Counted from the first letter of the stretch, positions 45,560 through 55,326 are shown. The stretch: DNA of 64,000 bases from Symsagittifera roscoffensis (GCF_963678635.1 NC_087067.1:6116647-6180646); one strand, 5' to 3'. The notes: generated from the letters alone by a model not told the origin. A program made the numbers and translations.

Positions 45560-45631
45560 GGGGACAGCCGGGAATTCAACCCGGGACGTCTCGCACGCTA
45601 AGCGAGAATCATACCACTCGACCACTGTCCC
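45560..45631 (-). tRNA. tRNA-Pro-type body with AGC (Ala) anticodon
   Basis: Loop TTAGCGT with a perfect stem reads AGC, an alanine anticodon. Acceptor stem is the array's GGGACAG/CTGTCCC and lacks the G3-U70 pair that alanyl-tRNA synthetase recognises. T loop is TTGAATT, losing C56, so function is doubtful. Confidence 0.55.
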
Positions 45632-45924
45632 ATGCTGAGTTTCGATGCCTTGCTACCTTTTTCATAAATCCCGATCCTTGCGTTTTTTAACATTTTTTTT
45701 TCTTATTTTTGCTGAGCAATCGCGGGTTTCATAACTATTTTAAGTTGTTTACTGTTGGCTATTTTTTCTATTGGAAAACATAATTTTTTTTCTGTATGTT
45801 TATTCGGGACAACTGGGTTTGAAATCGAGTTCTCTCACATCCTTAGATAGAATCATACCACTAGACCACTGTCCGTAGTTTTACCTTCGATACATATTTT
45901 GCAGATCAAGATCATTACGTTTTC

Positions 45925-45965
45925 TGCGGTCTAGTGGTACGATTCTGTCTTTCTCGGCTGTCCCC
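45925..45965 (+). pseudogene. Class D plus-strand deleted tRNA
   Basis: Copy in the second 1.64-kb unit. Confidence 0.7.
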
Positions 45966-46172
45966 AAGGAGACTATGTATTTAGTTACGATGCATTTCTT
46001 CTTGTTTCACAAAAAAAAAATTTCTTCGTTTTTGTCCGTTTTGGTGAGTTTAATAATCATTTAAGTTGCTTAGTGTTTGCTGTCTTTCTGCAAGAAGTTT
46101 GTTATAGTTACTGCGATTAGCCGGTAGTTCACTTTTATTATACTATCATGTTCTTTTTTCTATTAGTAAATT

Positions 46173-46244
46173 GGGGACAGCCGGGAATTGAACCCGGGAC
46201 CTCTCGCACCCAAAGCGAGAATCATACCTCTAGACCACTGTCCC
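46173..46244 (-). tRNA. tRNA-Pro (UGG)
   Basis: Identical to the 44529 gene. Confidence 0.92.
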
Positions 46245-46303
46245 ATGAGGTTAGTTTCGATGCATTCCTACCTTTCTTAGTTTCCTTCTATGTTCCTTTG
46301 TGT

Positions 46304-47084
46304 TTGCTGAAGTTTCAGATGGGAACTTGGGAATTTCAGATTTTTAAAAGCTTTAAAAAATTTAAGTTTTCTGAAAATTTTGAAAAAATCACAAAAAATG
46401 TCATATCTCGAAAACTACAAAAAATTGAGGAGTCATATTTGGAGGCAAGATTTGCAACCTTTGATAGTACTCTGACAGTACCCAATTACAGGTTTGTGAA
46501 TTTCAGATTTTAAAAAATAATCAGATTTTAAGTTTTCTGAAAGTTTTTGAAAAAATCACAAAAAATGTCATATCTCGAAAACTACAACAAATTGAGCAGC
46601 CATATTTGGAGGCAAGATTCGCAATCTTTGAGATTACTCTGGCAGGACCCAACTACGGGGTTAGGAATTTCAGATTTTGCAAAAAATATAAAAGTGATCT
46701 GAATTTTTTTTTTTAAAATCACAAAAAACGTCATATCTCGAAAACTACAAGGATTTGAACTGTCATGTTTGGAGGCAAGATTTGTAACTCCTTAGAGTAC
46801 TCTGATAGCACCCAACTACAGGGTTGGGAACTTCAAGTTTTTTAAATTGTTTGGTTATTTGAAATTTCTGAAAATTTTCGAAAAAATCTCAAAAATCGTC
46901 TTATCTCGTTAACTAAAATGATTCGGGCATTCAAAATTGGAGGCCAAATTCGCAACCCATTATTCGAAATTGTGCTGCTCAATTGAAACTCGGTAAAAAT
47001 AAGTTCTAAAAACAAATTGGAAAATCGAGAAAAAGTCTTAACCATTGCAATATACGATATAGCTTAAACATGCAAAAAAATACG
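46304..47084 (+). repeat. About 165-bp satellite block inside unit 2
   Basis: Copy of the 44660-45440 block, shifted by 1644 bp. Confidence 0.85.
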
Positions 47085-47203
47085 TTGAAAAAGTTTAAAC
47101 ATGGCGAGATAGTGGAGCCCGCATTTAAATATATAACAGATTATTGGTTGCTTAGTGTTTGCTGTCTTTCTACTAGAAATTATATATTTTCTGTTAGTAT
47201 TCT

Positions 47204-47275
47204 GGGGACAGCCGGGAATTCAACCCGGGACGTCTCGCACGCTAAGCGAGAATCATACCACTCGACCACTGTCCC
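47204..47275 (-). tRNA. tRNA-Pro-type body with AGC (Ala) anticodon
   Basis: Identical to 45560, including the T-loop change. Confidence 0.55.
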
Positions 47276-47568
47276 ATGCTGAGTTTCGATGCCTTGCTAC
47301 CTTTTTCATAAATCACGATCCTTGCGTTTTTTAACATTTTTTTTTCTTATTTTTGCTGAGCAATCGCGGGTTTCATAACTATTTTAAGTTGTTTACTGTT
47401 GGCTATTTTTTCTATTGGAAAACATAATTTTTTTTCTGTATGTTTATTCTGGACAACTGGGTTTGAAATCGAGTTCTCTCACATCCTTAGATAGAATCAT
47501 ACCACTAGACCACTGTCCGTAGTTTTACCTTCGATACATATTTTGCAGATCAAGATCATTACGTTTTC

Positions 47569-47609
47569 TGCGGTCTAGTGGTACGATTCTGTCTTTCTCG
47601 GCTGTCCCC
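47569..47609 (+). pseudogene. Class D plus-strand deleted tRNA
   Basis: Copy in the third 1.64-kb unit. Confidence 0.7.
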
Positions 47610-47814
47610 AAGGAGACTATGTATTTAGTTACGATGCATTTCTTCTTGTTTCACAAAAAAAAATTCTTCGTTTTTGTCCGTTTCGGTGAGTTTAATAATC
47701 ATTTAAGTTGCTTAGTGTTTGCTGTCTTTCTGCAAGAAGTTTGTTATAGTTACTGCGATTAGCCGGTAGTTCACTTTTATTATACTATCATGTTCTTTTT
47801 TCTATTAGTAAATT

Positions 47815-47886
47815 GGGGACAGCCGGGAATTGAACCCGGGACCTCTCGCACCCAAAGCGAGAATCATACCTCTAGACCACTGTCCC
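47815..47886 (-). tRNA. tRNA-Pro (UGG)
   Basis: Identical to the 44529 gene. Confidence 0.92.
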
Positions 47887-47945
47887 ATGAGGTTAGTTTC
47901 GATGTATTCCTACCTTTCTTAGTTTCCTTCTATGTTCCTTTGTGT

Positions 47946-48726
47946 TTGCTGAAGTTTCAGATGGGAACTTGGGAATTTCAGATTTTTAAAAGCTTTAAAA
48001 AATTTAAGTTTTCTGAAAATTTTGAAAAAATCACAAAAAATGTCATATCTCGAAAACTACAAAAAATTGAGGAGTCATATTTGGAGGCAAGATTTGCAAC
48101 CTTTGATAGTACTCTGACAGTACCCAATTACAGGTTTGTGAATTTCAGATTTTAAAAAATAATCAGATTTTAAGTTTTCTGAAAGTTTTTGAAAAAATCA
48201 CAAAAAATGTCATATCTCGAAAACTACAACAAATTGAGCAGCCATATTTGGAGGCAAGATTCGCAATCTTTGAGATTACTCTGGCAGGACCCAACTACGG
48301 GGTTAGGAATTTCAGATTTTGCAAAAAATATAAAAGTGATCTGAATTTTTTTTTTTTAAATCACAAAAAACGTCATATCTCGAAAACTACAAGGATTTGA
48401 ACTGTCATGTTTGGAGGCAAGATTTGTAACTCCTTAGAGTACTCTGATAGCACCCAACTACAGGGTTGGGAACTTCAAGTTTTTTAAATTGTTTGGTTAT
48501 TTGAAATTTCTGAAAATTTTCGAAAAAATCTCAAAAATCGTCTTATCTCGTTAACTAAAATGATTCGGGCATTCAAAATTGGAGGCCAAATTCGCAACCC
48601 ATTATTCGAAATTGTGCTGCTCAATTGAAACTCGGTAAAAATAAGTTCTAAAAACAAATTGGAAAATCGAGAAAAAGTCTTAACCATTGCAATATACGAT
48701 ATAGCTTAAACATGCAAAAAAATACG
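47946..48726 (+). repeat. About 165-bp satellite block inside unit 3
   Basis: Copy of the same block, shifted by a further 1642 bp. Confidence 0.85.
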
Positions 48727-48845
48727 TTGAAAAAGTTTAAACATGGCGAGATAGTGGAGCCCGCATTTAAATATATAACAGATTATTGGTTGCTTAGTGT
48801 TTGCTGTCTTTCTACTAGAAATTATATATTTTCTGTTAGTATTCT

Positions 48846-48917
48846 GGGGACAGCCGGGAATTCAACCCGGGACGTCTCGCACGCTAAGCGAGAATCATAC
48901 CACTCGACCACTGTCCC
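48846..48917 (-). tRNA. tRNA-Pro-type body with AGC (Ala) anticodon
   Basis: Third identical copy of 45560. Confidence 0.55.
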
Positions 48918-49210
48918 ATGCTGAGTTTCGATGCCTTGCTACCTTTTTCATAAATCACGATCCTTGCGTTTTTTAACATTTTTTTTTCTTATTTTTGCTG
49001 AGCAATCGCGGGTTTCATAACTATTTTAAGTTGTTTACTGTTGGCTATTTTTTCTATTGGAAAACATAATTTTTTTTCTGTATGTTTATTCGGGACAACT
49101 GGGTTTGAAATCGAGTTCTCTCACATCCTTAGATAGAATCATACCACTAGACCACTGTCCGTAGATTTACCTTCGATACATATTTCGCAGATCAAGATTA
49201 TTACGTTTTC

Positions 49211-49251
49211 TGCGGTCTAGTGGTATGGTTCTGTTTTTGTGGGCTGTTCCC
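49211..49251 (+). pseudogene. Class D plus-strand deleted tRNA, diverged
   Basis: The 3' end reads GGGCTGTTCCC, so the last class D copy is more diverged than the others. Confidence 0.6.
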
Positions 49252-49464
49252 AAGGAGACTATGTATTTAGTTACGATGCATTTCTTCTTGTTTCACAAAA
49301 AAAAATTCTTCGTTTTTGTCCGTTTCGGTGAGTTTAATAATCATTTAAGTCGCTTAGTGTTTGCTGTCTTTCTATTAGCAATTTTTTTCTAGCATTCTGC
49401 GGTTAGCCGGTAGTTGCACTTTTATTCTATTATCATGTACTTTTTTCTCTTGTGCATGTATAAT

Positions 49465-49536
49465 GGGGACAGCCGAGAATTGAACCCGGGACCTCTCGCA
49501 CCCAAAGCGAGAATCATACCTCTAGACCACTGTCCC
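49465..49536 (-). tRNA. tRNA-Pro (UGG)
   Basis: Acceptor and anticodon stems perfect; T stem has one G-U wobble. Confidence 0.88.
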
Positions 49537-49926
49537 CTGTGTTAATCTTCGATGCATTCCTACCTTTTTACAAATCAGGATTATTCCTTTTTTGTTCGTG
49601 TTTCCTCGTATTAGTGAGTTTTATAGTTTCTTTCTAGTTGCTTTGCGTTTGCTGTATTTTTTTTAGAAAATGTAATTTTTTTCTGCTAGCTTAAATGAGA
49701 CATCTGCGGTTTAAACCCGGAATTTTACCGCTCTAATCAAGAATCGTAACTTTAGACCATAGTCCCAAGTTTTAGCATCGATGCATTCCTACTTGTTTCA
49801 CAAAAAAAGAATGTTTAGTTTTCTGTCAGTTTTGTTTCTGTATGAGTGAGTTTAACCATTTTTTAAAAGTTGCTCAGTGTTTGCTGTCTTTCTACTAGAA
49901 AAGATATAATTTTTTGCTAGTATATT

Positions 49927-49997
49927 GGGGACCTCCGCGGTTGAATCCTTGGACCTCTCGTGCTCTAATCGAGACCCAAACCACTCGACCACCCCCA
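49927..49997 (-). pseudogene. Class B-like tRNA with AGA triplet
   Basis: Better-preserved relative of class B: CTCG/CGAG anticodon stem around ATTAGAGCA, A box TGGTCGAGTGG, T-arm remnant GGATTCAACC. AGA would be a serine anticodon, but there is no long variable arm. Acceptor pairing is poor. Confidence 0.5.
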
Positions 49998-50319
49998 TGG
50001 TTAAGCATCGATGCATTCCTACTTGTTTCACAAATCAAGATTATCTTTTTTGATCCGTTTTTTTTCGTCTTTGTGAGTTTAAAAGCTTTTTTCTAAGTTG
50101 CTTAGTGTTTGCTGTCTTTTAACTAAAACTTGTGAATTTTTATGCTAGTTTTAATGAGACATCCGCTGTATAAACCCGAAACTTTTACCGCTCTAATCGA
50201 GAATCATACCTTTAGACCATTGTCCCATGTTTTGGCATCAATGCTTGGTTCACATAAAAAAAGAATGTTTAGTTTTTGTCCGTTTTCTTTTTTTTCAGTG
50301 AGTTTATTAATAAATAGCA

Positions 50320-51200
50320 CTTAACGCACCTTCGGTGCTTCGAAATTTTCGACAACTCGTGAGAAACCGCATATATTGGAAACGACATCTGCAAACTTTT
50401 AGTGTACTCTGACTGCACCCAATTACAGGGTTGGTAATTTCGAACTTTTAATTTTTTTTCCCATTTTCAAAGCGTCATTTCGAAAACTTTAAGGGCCTCT
50501 GGAGAAATTTGGAAGCCAGATTTGCAACCACTGAGAGTCCCTCAGAGCACCCTACTATAAGATTAGGAATCCAAAATTTTGTGAATTTTTTTAAACCAAA
50601 GTTTCCCGAAAAAAAATTGAAAAAACGTCTTATCTCCGAAACTAAAAAGGTTTGAGCATACATTTTAAAAGGCAAGATTTGAGACGCCTGGATGTACGCT
50701 GACAATAAGATTTTATCTTCATCAAGTTAGTAGTTTCAAATTTTTCGAATTTCTGTGAGAAATTTTGAGAAAATCAAAAAATGTCACATCTCGGAAAGTA
50801 AAATCATTTGAGCAGTCGCGTTTAGCAGTCGCATGTGGCAAAATTTGCAACTCTTTGGAGTACCCTGACAACCCTGAACTATAGCGTTGGGAATTTCAAA
50901 TTTTGAAAAAAATTAATTTATACTTTCTGAAAATTTTGAAAAAATTACAAAAGAATGTCATATCTCGAAAACTACAAATAATTGAGCAGTCATACTTGAA
51001 GGCGAGATTTGCAGTCTTTGAGAGTATTTTGACAGGATCTAACTACAGAATTTCAGATGGGAACTTGGGAATTTCAGATTTTTAAAAACTAAAAATAATT
51101 TAAGTTTTTTGAAAACTTTTGAAAAAATCACAAAAAATGTCTTATCTCGAAAACTACAAAGAATTGAGGAGTCATGTTTGGAGGCAAGATTCGCAATCTT
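50320..51200 (+). repeat. Diverged satellite block related to the 165-bp repeat
   Basis: Degenerate TATCTCGAAAAC-type motifs lie near 50471, 50624, 50781, 50957 and 51139. Monomers vary from about 150 to 180 bp and are more diverged than in the 1.64-kb units. The block recurs 2137 bp later. Confidence 0.75.
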
Positions 51201-51297
51201 TGATAGTACCTGTTTTTTTGTGAGTTCAATAAATATTGTAGGTTGATCAGTATTTGCTGTTTTCTACTAGAAACATTATTTTTTCTGTTAGTAATCT

Positions 51298-51369
51298 GGT
51301 GACAGCCGGGAACTGAACCCGGGACCTCTCGCACCCTAAGCGGGAATCATACCACTAGACAGATGTCCC
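51298..51369 (-). tRNA. tRNA-Pro (AGG), degenerate acceptor
   Basis: T stem paired, T loop TTCAGTT; acceptor and anticodon stems have mismatches. Confidence 0.55.
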
Positions 51370-51601
51370 ATGTATTAAGCTTCGATGCATTCCTACTATG
51401 TATTTAGTTACGATGCATTTCTTCTTGTTTCACAAAAAAAAATTCTTCGTTTTTGTCCGTTTCGGTGAGTTTAATAATCATTTAAGTCGCTTAGTGTTTG
51501 CTGTCTTTCTATTAGCAATTTTTTTCTAGCATTCTGCGGTTAGCCGGTAGTTGCACTTTTATTCTATTATCATGTACTTTTTTCTCTTGTGCATGTATAA
51601 T

Positions 51602-51673
51602 GGGGACAGCCGAGAATTGAACCCGGGACCTCTCGCACCCAAAGCGAGAATCATACCTCTAGACCACTGTCCC
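51602..51673 (-). tRNA. tRNA-Pro (UGG)
   Basis: Same body as 49465, carried by the second 2,137-bp unit. Confidence 0.88.
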
Positions 51674-52064
51674 ATGTGTTAATCTTCGATGCATTCCTAC
51701 CTTTTTACAAATCAGGATTATTCCTTTTTTGTTCGTGTTTCCTCGTATTAGTGAGTTTTATAGTTTCTTTCTAGTTGCTTTGCGTTTGCTGTATTTTTTT
51801 TAGAAAATGTAATTTTTTTCTGCTAGCTTAAATGAGACATCTGCGGTTTAAACCCGGAATTTTACCGCTCTAATCAAGAATCGTAACTTTAGACCATAGT
51901 CCCAAGTTTTAGCATCGATGCATTCCTACTTGTTTCACAAAAAAAAGAATGTTTAGTTTTCTGTCAGTTTTGTTTCTGTATGAGTGAGTTTAACCATTTT
52001 TTAAAAGTTGCTCAGTGTTTGCTGTCTTTCTACTAGAAAAGATATAATTTTTTGCTAGTATATT

Positions 52065-52135
52065 GGGGACCTCCGCGGTTGAATCCCTGGTTCTCTCGTG
52101 CTCTAATCGAGACCCAAACCACTCGACCACCCCCA
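52065..52135 (-). pseudogene. Class B-like tRNA with AGA triplet
   Basis: Duplicate of 49927; the variable region and T-stem side have diverged between the two. Confidence 0.5.
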
Positions 52136-52456
52136 TGGTTAAGCATCGATGCATTCCTACTTGTTTCACAAATCAAGATTATCTTTTTTGATCCGTTTTT
52201 TTCGTCTTTGTGAGTTTAAAAGCTTTTTTCTAAGTTGCTTAGTGTTTGCTGTCTTTTAACTAAAACTTGTGAATTTTTATGCTAGTTTTAATGAGACATC
52301 CGCTGTATAAACCCGAAACTTTTACCGCTCTAATCGAGAATCATACCTTTAGACCATTGTCCCATGTTTTGGCATCAATGCTTGGTTCACATAAAAAAAG
52401 AATGTTTAGTTTTTGTCCGTTTTCTTTTTTTTCAGTGAGTTTATTAATAAATAGCA

Positions 52457-53340
52457 CTTAACGCACCTTCGGTGCTTCGAAATTTTCGACAACTCGTGAG
52501 AAACCGCATATATTGGAAACGACATCTGCAAACTTTTAGTGTACTCTGACTGCACCCAATTACAGGGTTGGTAATTTCGAACTTTTAATTTTTTTTCCCA
52601 TTTTCAAAGCGTCATTTCGAAAACTTTAAGGGCCTCTGGAGAAATTTGGAAGCCAGATTTGCAACCACTGAGAGTCCCTCAGAGCACCCTACTATAAGAT
52701 TAGGAATCCAAAATTTTGTGAATTTTTTTAAACCAAAGTTTCCCGAAAAAAAATTGAAAAAACGTCTTATCTCCGAAACTAAAAAGGTTTGAGCATACAT
52801 TTTAAAAGGCAAGATTTGAGACGCCTGGATGTACGCTGACAATAAGATTTTATCTTCATCAAGTTAGTAGTTTCAAATTTTTCGAATTTCTGTGAGAAAT
52901 TTTGAGAAAATCAAAAAATGTCACATCTCGGAAAGTAAAATCATTTGAGCAGTCGCGTTTAGCAGTCGCATGTGGCAAAATTTGCAACTTTTTGGAGTAC
53001 CCTGACAACCCTGAACTATAGCGTTGGGAATTTCAAATTTTGAAAAAAATTAATTTATACTTTCTGAAAATTTTGAAAAAATTACAAAAGAATGTCGTAT
53101 CTCGAAAACTACAAATAATTGAGCAGTCATACTTGAAGGCGAGATTTGCAGTCTTTGAGAGTATTCTGACAGGATCTAACTACAGAATTTCAGATGGGAA
53201 CTTGGGAATTTCAGATTTTTAAAAACTAAAAATAATTTAAGTTTTTTGAAAACTTTTGAAAAAATCACAAAAAATGTCTTATCTCGAAAACTACAAAGAA
53301 TTGAGGAGTCATGTTTGGAGGCAAGATTCGCAATCTTTGA
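52457..53340 (+). repeat. Diverged satellite block, second copy
   Basis: Duplicate of 50320-51200 carried within the second 2,137-bp unit. Confidence 0.75.
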
Positions 53341-53434
53341 TAGTACCTGTTTTTTTGTGAGTTCAATAAATATTGTAGGTTGATCAGTATTTGCTGTTTT
53401 CTACTAGAAACATTATTTTTTCTGTTAGTAGTCT

Positions 53435-53506
53435 GGGGACAGCCGGGAACTGAACCCGGGACCTCTCGCACCCTAAGCGGGAATCATACCACTAGACAGA
53501 TGTCCC
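53435..53506 (-). tRNA. tRNA-Pro (AGG), degenerate acceptor
   Basis: Duplicate of 51298; the acceptor 3' strand is restored to CTGTCCC but the 5' strand reads GGGACAT. Confidence 0.58.
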
Positions 53507-53680
53507 ATGTATTAAGCTTCGATGCATTCCTACATTTTTCGCAAATTAAGATAATTGCGTTTTTTTCTAATCTTTTTTTTTTTGGTTTTAATGTGTTTTT
53601 TGGGTTTAATAACTTTTTTAAGTTGTTTTCTGTGAGCTATTTTTCTACTAGAAATTATATATTTTTTAAGGAAGTGTATT

Positions 53681-53752
53681 GGGGACAACCGGGAATTGAA
53701 CCCGGGACCTCTCGCAGCCTATGCGAGATTCACACCGCTAGACCGCTGTCCC
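53681..53752 (-). tRNA. tRNA-Pro (AGG), diverged but well paired
   Basis: Loop ATAGGCT with perfect stem, perfect T arm, acceptor paired with one terminal G-U. A box region is CGGTCTAGCGG with G-C-type changes in the D arm on both sides, which look compensatory. Confidence 0.78.
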
Positions 53753-53915
53753 ATTTATTTTGCGTCGATGCATTCCTACATTTTTTTGCAAATCAAGATC
53801 ATTTCGTTTTTTTAACATTTTTTTCTTGTTTTGATGAGTTTTTTGTTATTTTATTTTTTTTTTACTTTTTGCTGTTTTTCTGCAAGAAAAAAAAATTTGT
53901 TTTTAATTTTATATT

Positions 53916-53987
53916 GGGGACAACCGGGAATTGAACCCGCGACCCAGCGGACCCGAAGCAAGAATCATACCACTAGAACACTGTCCC
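53916..53987 (-). tRNA. tRNA-Pro (CGG)-like, anticodon stem broken
   Basis: Loop TTCGGGT, but the stem is CTTGC against CCGCT; one T-stem mismatch. Confidence 0.5.
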
Positions 53988-54146
53988 ATATTTATAGCTT
54001 CGATGCTTTCCTGCATTTTTCACAAATCAAGGTTATTCCTTTTTTTGTCCGTTTTTTTTGTTATAGTGAGTTTAATAGTTTTTTTTCTACGTAGCTTAAT
54101 GTTTGCTGTCTTTTACCAGAAAATAAATTTTTTCTGTTAGTAGATT

Positions 54147-54205
54147 GGGGATAGCCGGGTAATCTTCCTTGCTAATCTAGAATCATACCACTAGACTACT
54201 GTCTC
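54147..54205 (-). pseudogene. Truncated tRNA relic
   Basis: T arm and anticodon arm partly deleted; D arm CATACCACTAGAC remains on the plus strand. Confidence 0.55.
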
Positions 54206-54282
54206 ATGTTTTTAGCTGAGATGCATCCCTACTTTTTTCACAAATTAAGATTTTTCTTTTTTGTCCATTTTTTCTCGATTTG

Positions 54283-54316
54283 GTAATCGAGAATCAAACC
54301 ACTAGACCATTGTTCC
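54283..54316 (-). pseudogene. tRNA 5'-half relic
   Basis: Only the D arm and acceptor 5' strand are recognisable. Confidence 0.5.
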
Positions 54317-54459
54317 ATGTGTAAGCATCGATGCATTCCTAATGATTTCACAATAAAAAAAAATTGTTTCATTTTTATTCGTTTATTGTTATTATAATTT
54401 TTTTTACTTTTGCTGTATTTCTGCTAAAAAAATGTAAACTTCTTTTTTTATATAATATT

Positions 54460-54530
54460 GGGGACAACCGGGAGTTGAACCATGGATCTCTCACATCCGA
54501 AGCAAGAGCAAACCACTAGACCACTGTCCC
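54460..54530 (-). pseudogene. tRNA-Pro (CGG)-like relic
   Basis: Loop TTCGGAT; T stem and anticodon stem are broken, D arm shortened by one base. Confidence 0.55.
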
Positions 54531-54685
54531 ATGTTTTTGCTTTCCTGCATTTTTTCACAAATCAAGAATATTCCTTTTTTGGTCCGTTTTGTTTTTCGTT
54601 TTGGTGAGTTAATTAGTTTTTTTCTATCTTGCTCAGTGTTTGCTGTCTTTTTACTTAAAGTTTTAGTTTTTGCTGTTAGTATATT

Positions 54686-54757
54686 GGAGACAGCCGGGAA
54701 TTGATTCTGTGATATCTCGCACCTTTAGCAAGAATCGTACCACTAGACCACTGTTCC
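54686..54757 (-). pseudogene. tRNA-Pro-like relic
   Basis: Full length, with mismatches in every stem. Confidence 0.55.
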
Positions 54758-54923
54758 ATGTTTGTAGCGTTGATGCATTCTTACTTTTTCATGAATAAGA
54801 TTTTTCCGTTTTTGTCAGTAGCTTTTTCGTTTTGGCGAGTTTTAGCGGGTTTAATAATTATTTTAAATTGCTTGCTGTTTTCTATTTTTCTACTGAAAAA
54901 TATATTTTTCTTTTAAGTTATTT

Positions 54924-54994
54924 TGTGGACCAACGGATTTGTTTCGGGGACCTCTCGCACCCAAAGCGAGAATCGTATCACTAGACCACTTTTC
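54924..54994 (-). pseudogene. tRNA-Pro (UGG)-like relic
   Basis: Anticodon arm CTCGC-TTTGGGT-GCGAG survives intact, while acceptor and T arms are lost. Confidence 0.55.
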
Positions 54995-55326
54995 TATGAT
55001 TCACTGCTACAAACAATCTAGTTCATGCTAGTTTGAACACCTAACCTATATCACACTAAGCCAGAATCATACCACTAGCGTCATTCATACCACTAGACTT
55101 TTGTCCCAATGTTTAGCTATGATGCTTTCCTATTTTTTCACACAAAAAATAGATTTTGTTTGTTGTCTGTTTTGATACCGGAACCTCTCACACCTAAAGC
55201 GAGAATCCTTGAAATATTGTCTTAAGTTTTGTAGTCTTTGATGTATTTCTGCTAGAACATATGTGTTTTTTTCTAATGGTAAATTGTGGAGAGCCGTGGA
55301 TTGACTACCGGTCACACAGGAAGAGA

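Larger units (their letters stand above)
44231..45874. repeat. 1.64-kb unit, copy 1 of 3
   Basis: Order: plus-strand D relic, perfect tRNA-Pro(UGG), four about 165-bp satellite monomers, a tRNA body with AGC anticodon, class E relic. It is nearly identical to the next two units (offsets 1644 and 1642-1644), which implies recent tandem duplication. Confidence 0.9.
45875..47518. repeat. 1.64-kb unit, copy 2 of 3
   Basis: Same content as copy 1, with only scattered single-base and homopolymer differences. Confidence 0.9.
47519..49160. repeat. 1.64-kb unit, copy 3 of 3
   Basis: Same content as copies 1 and 2. A fourth D relic follows at 49211-49251, but the array then continues with a different unit. 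Confidence 0.9.
49258..51394. repeat. 2,137-bp tandem duplication, copy 1
   Basis: This is nearly identical to 51395-53531 at an offset of exactly 2137 (49465 to 51602, 51298 to 53435). It holds a tRNA-Pro(UGG), a class B-like tRNA with AGA triplet, a diverged satellite block and an AGG tRNA body. Confidence 0.9.
51395..53531. repeat. 2,137-bp tandem duplication, copy 2
   Basis: Partner of 49258-51394. Differences are few, for example in the T-rich runs and in the class B-like body at 52065. Confidence 0.9.
1..55130 (-). repeat. Tandem array of tRNA-Pro genes and tRNA-derived relics
   Basis: More than 100 class A tRNA-Pro-like bodies lie head to tail on the minus strand, separated by homologous spacers. 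Every monomer keeps the same order on the plus strand: tRNA body, 10-15 bp, GATGCATTCCTAC, a TTTCACAAATCAAGATTATTCC-like segment, a T-rich stretch, GTGAGTTTAATA, a GTTGCT..GTGTTTGCTGTCTTTCTACTAGAAA-like segment (given here in pieces), then the next body. Class A alternates with a decayed class B body (first copy 168-238), often with a class C 3'-half relic between. Spacing of successive class A copies is mostly 453-470 or 512-526 bp. Homology of the spacers shows amplification of a tRNA-plus-flank unit, not insertion of separate tRNA genes. Tandem tRNA arrays are known in some eukaryotes; whether these copies are expressed cannot be seen here. Confidence 0.95.
53532..55130 (-). repeat. Decayed right edge of the array
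   Basis: Recognisable bodies become worse from left to right: a well-paired copy at 53681, a damaged one at 53916, then relics at 54147, 54283, 54460, 54686 and 54924 and short CATACCACTAG fragments to about 55110. Spacers keep only traces of the TGCATTCCTAC and TTTGCTGTCTTT motifs. Confidence 0.8.

Noticed and set aside
44504-48155. Repeated 121-codon frames in the 1.64-kb units
   Set aside because: They join tRNA sequence to satellite DNA. Conservation is explained by recent duplication, and no codon pattern is seen.
53380-53934. 184-codon frame, the longest in the array
   Set aside because: It runs through two tRNA bodies and T-rich spacer and is made of the same GQPG and FFFSF segments.
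1-55130. CRISPR-like array of regularly spaced repeats
   Set aside because: Spacers are homologous to each other, the repeats are tRNA bodies, and the gene structure to the right is eukaryotic.
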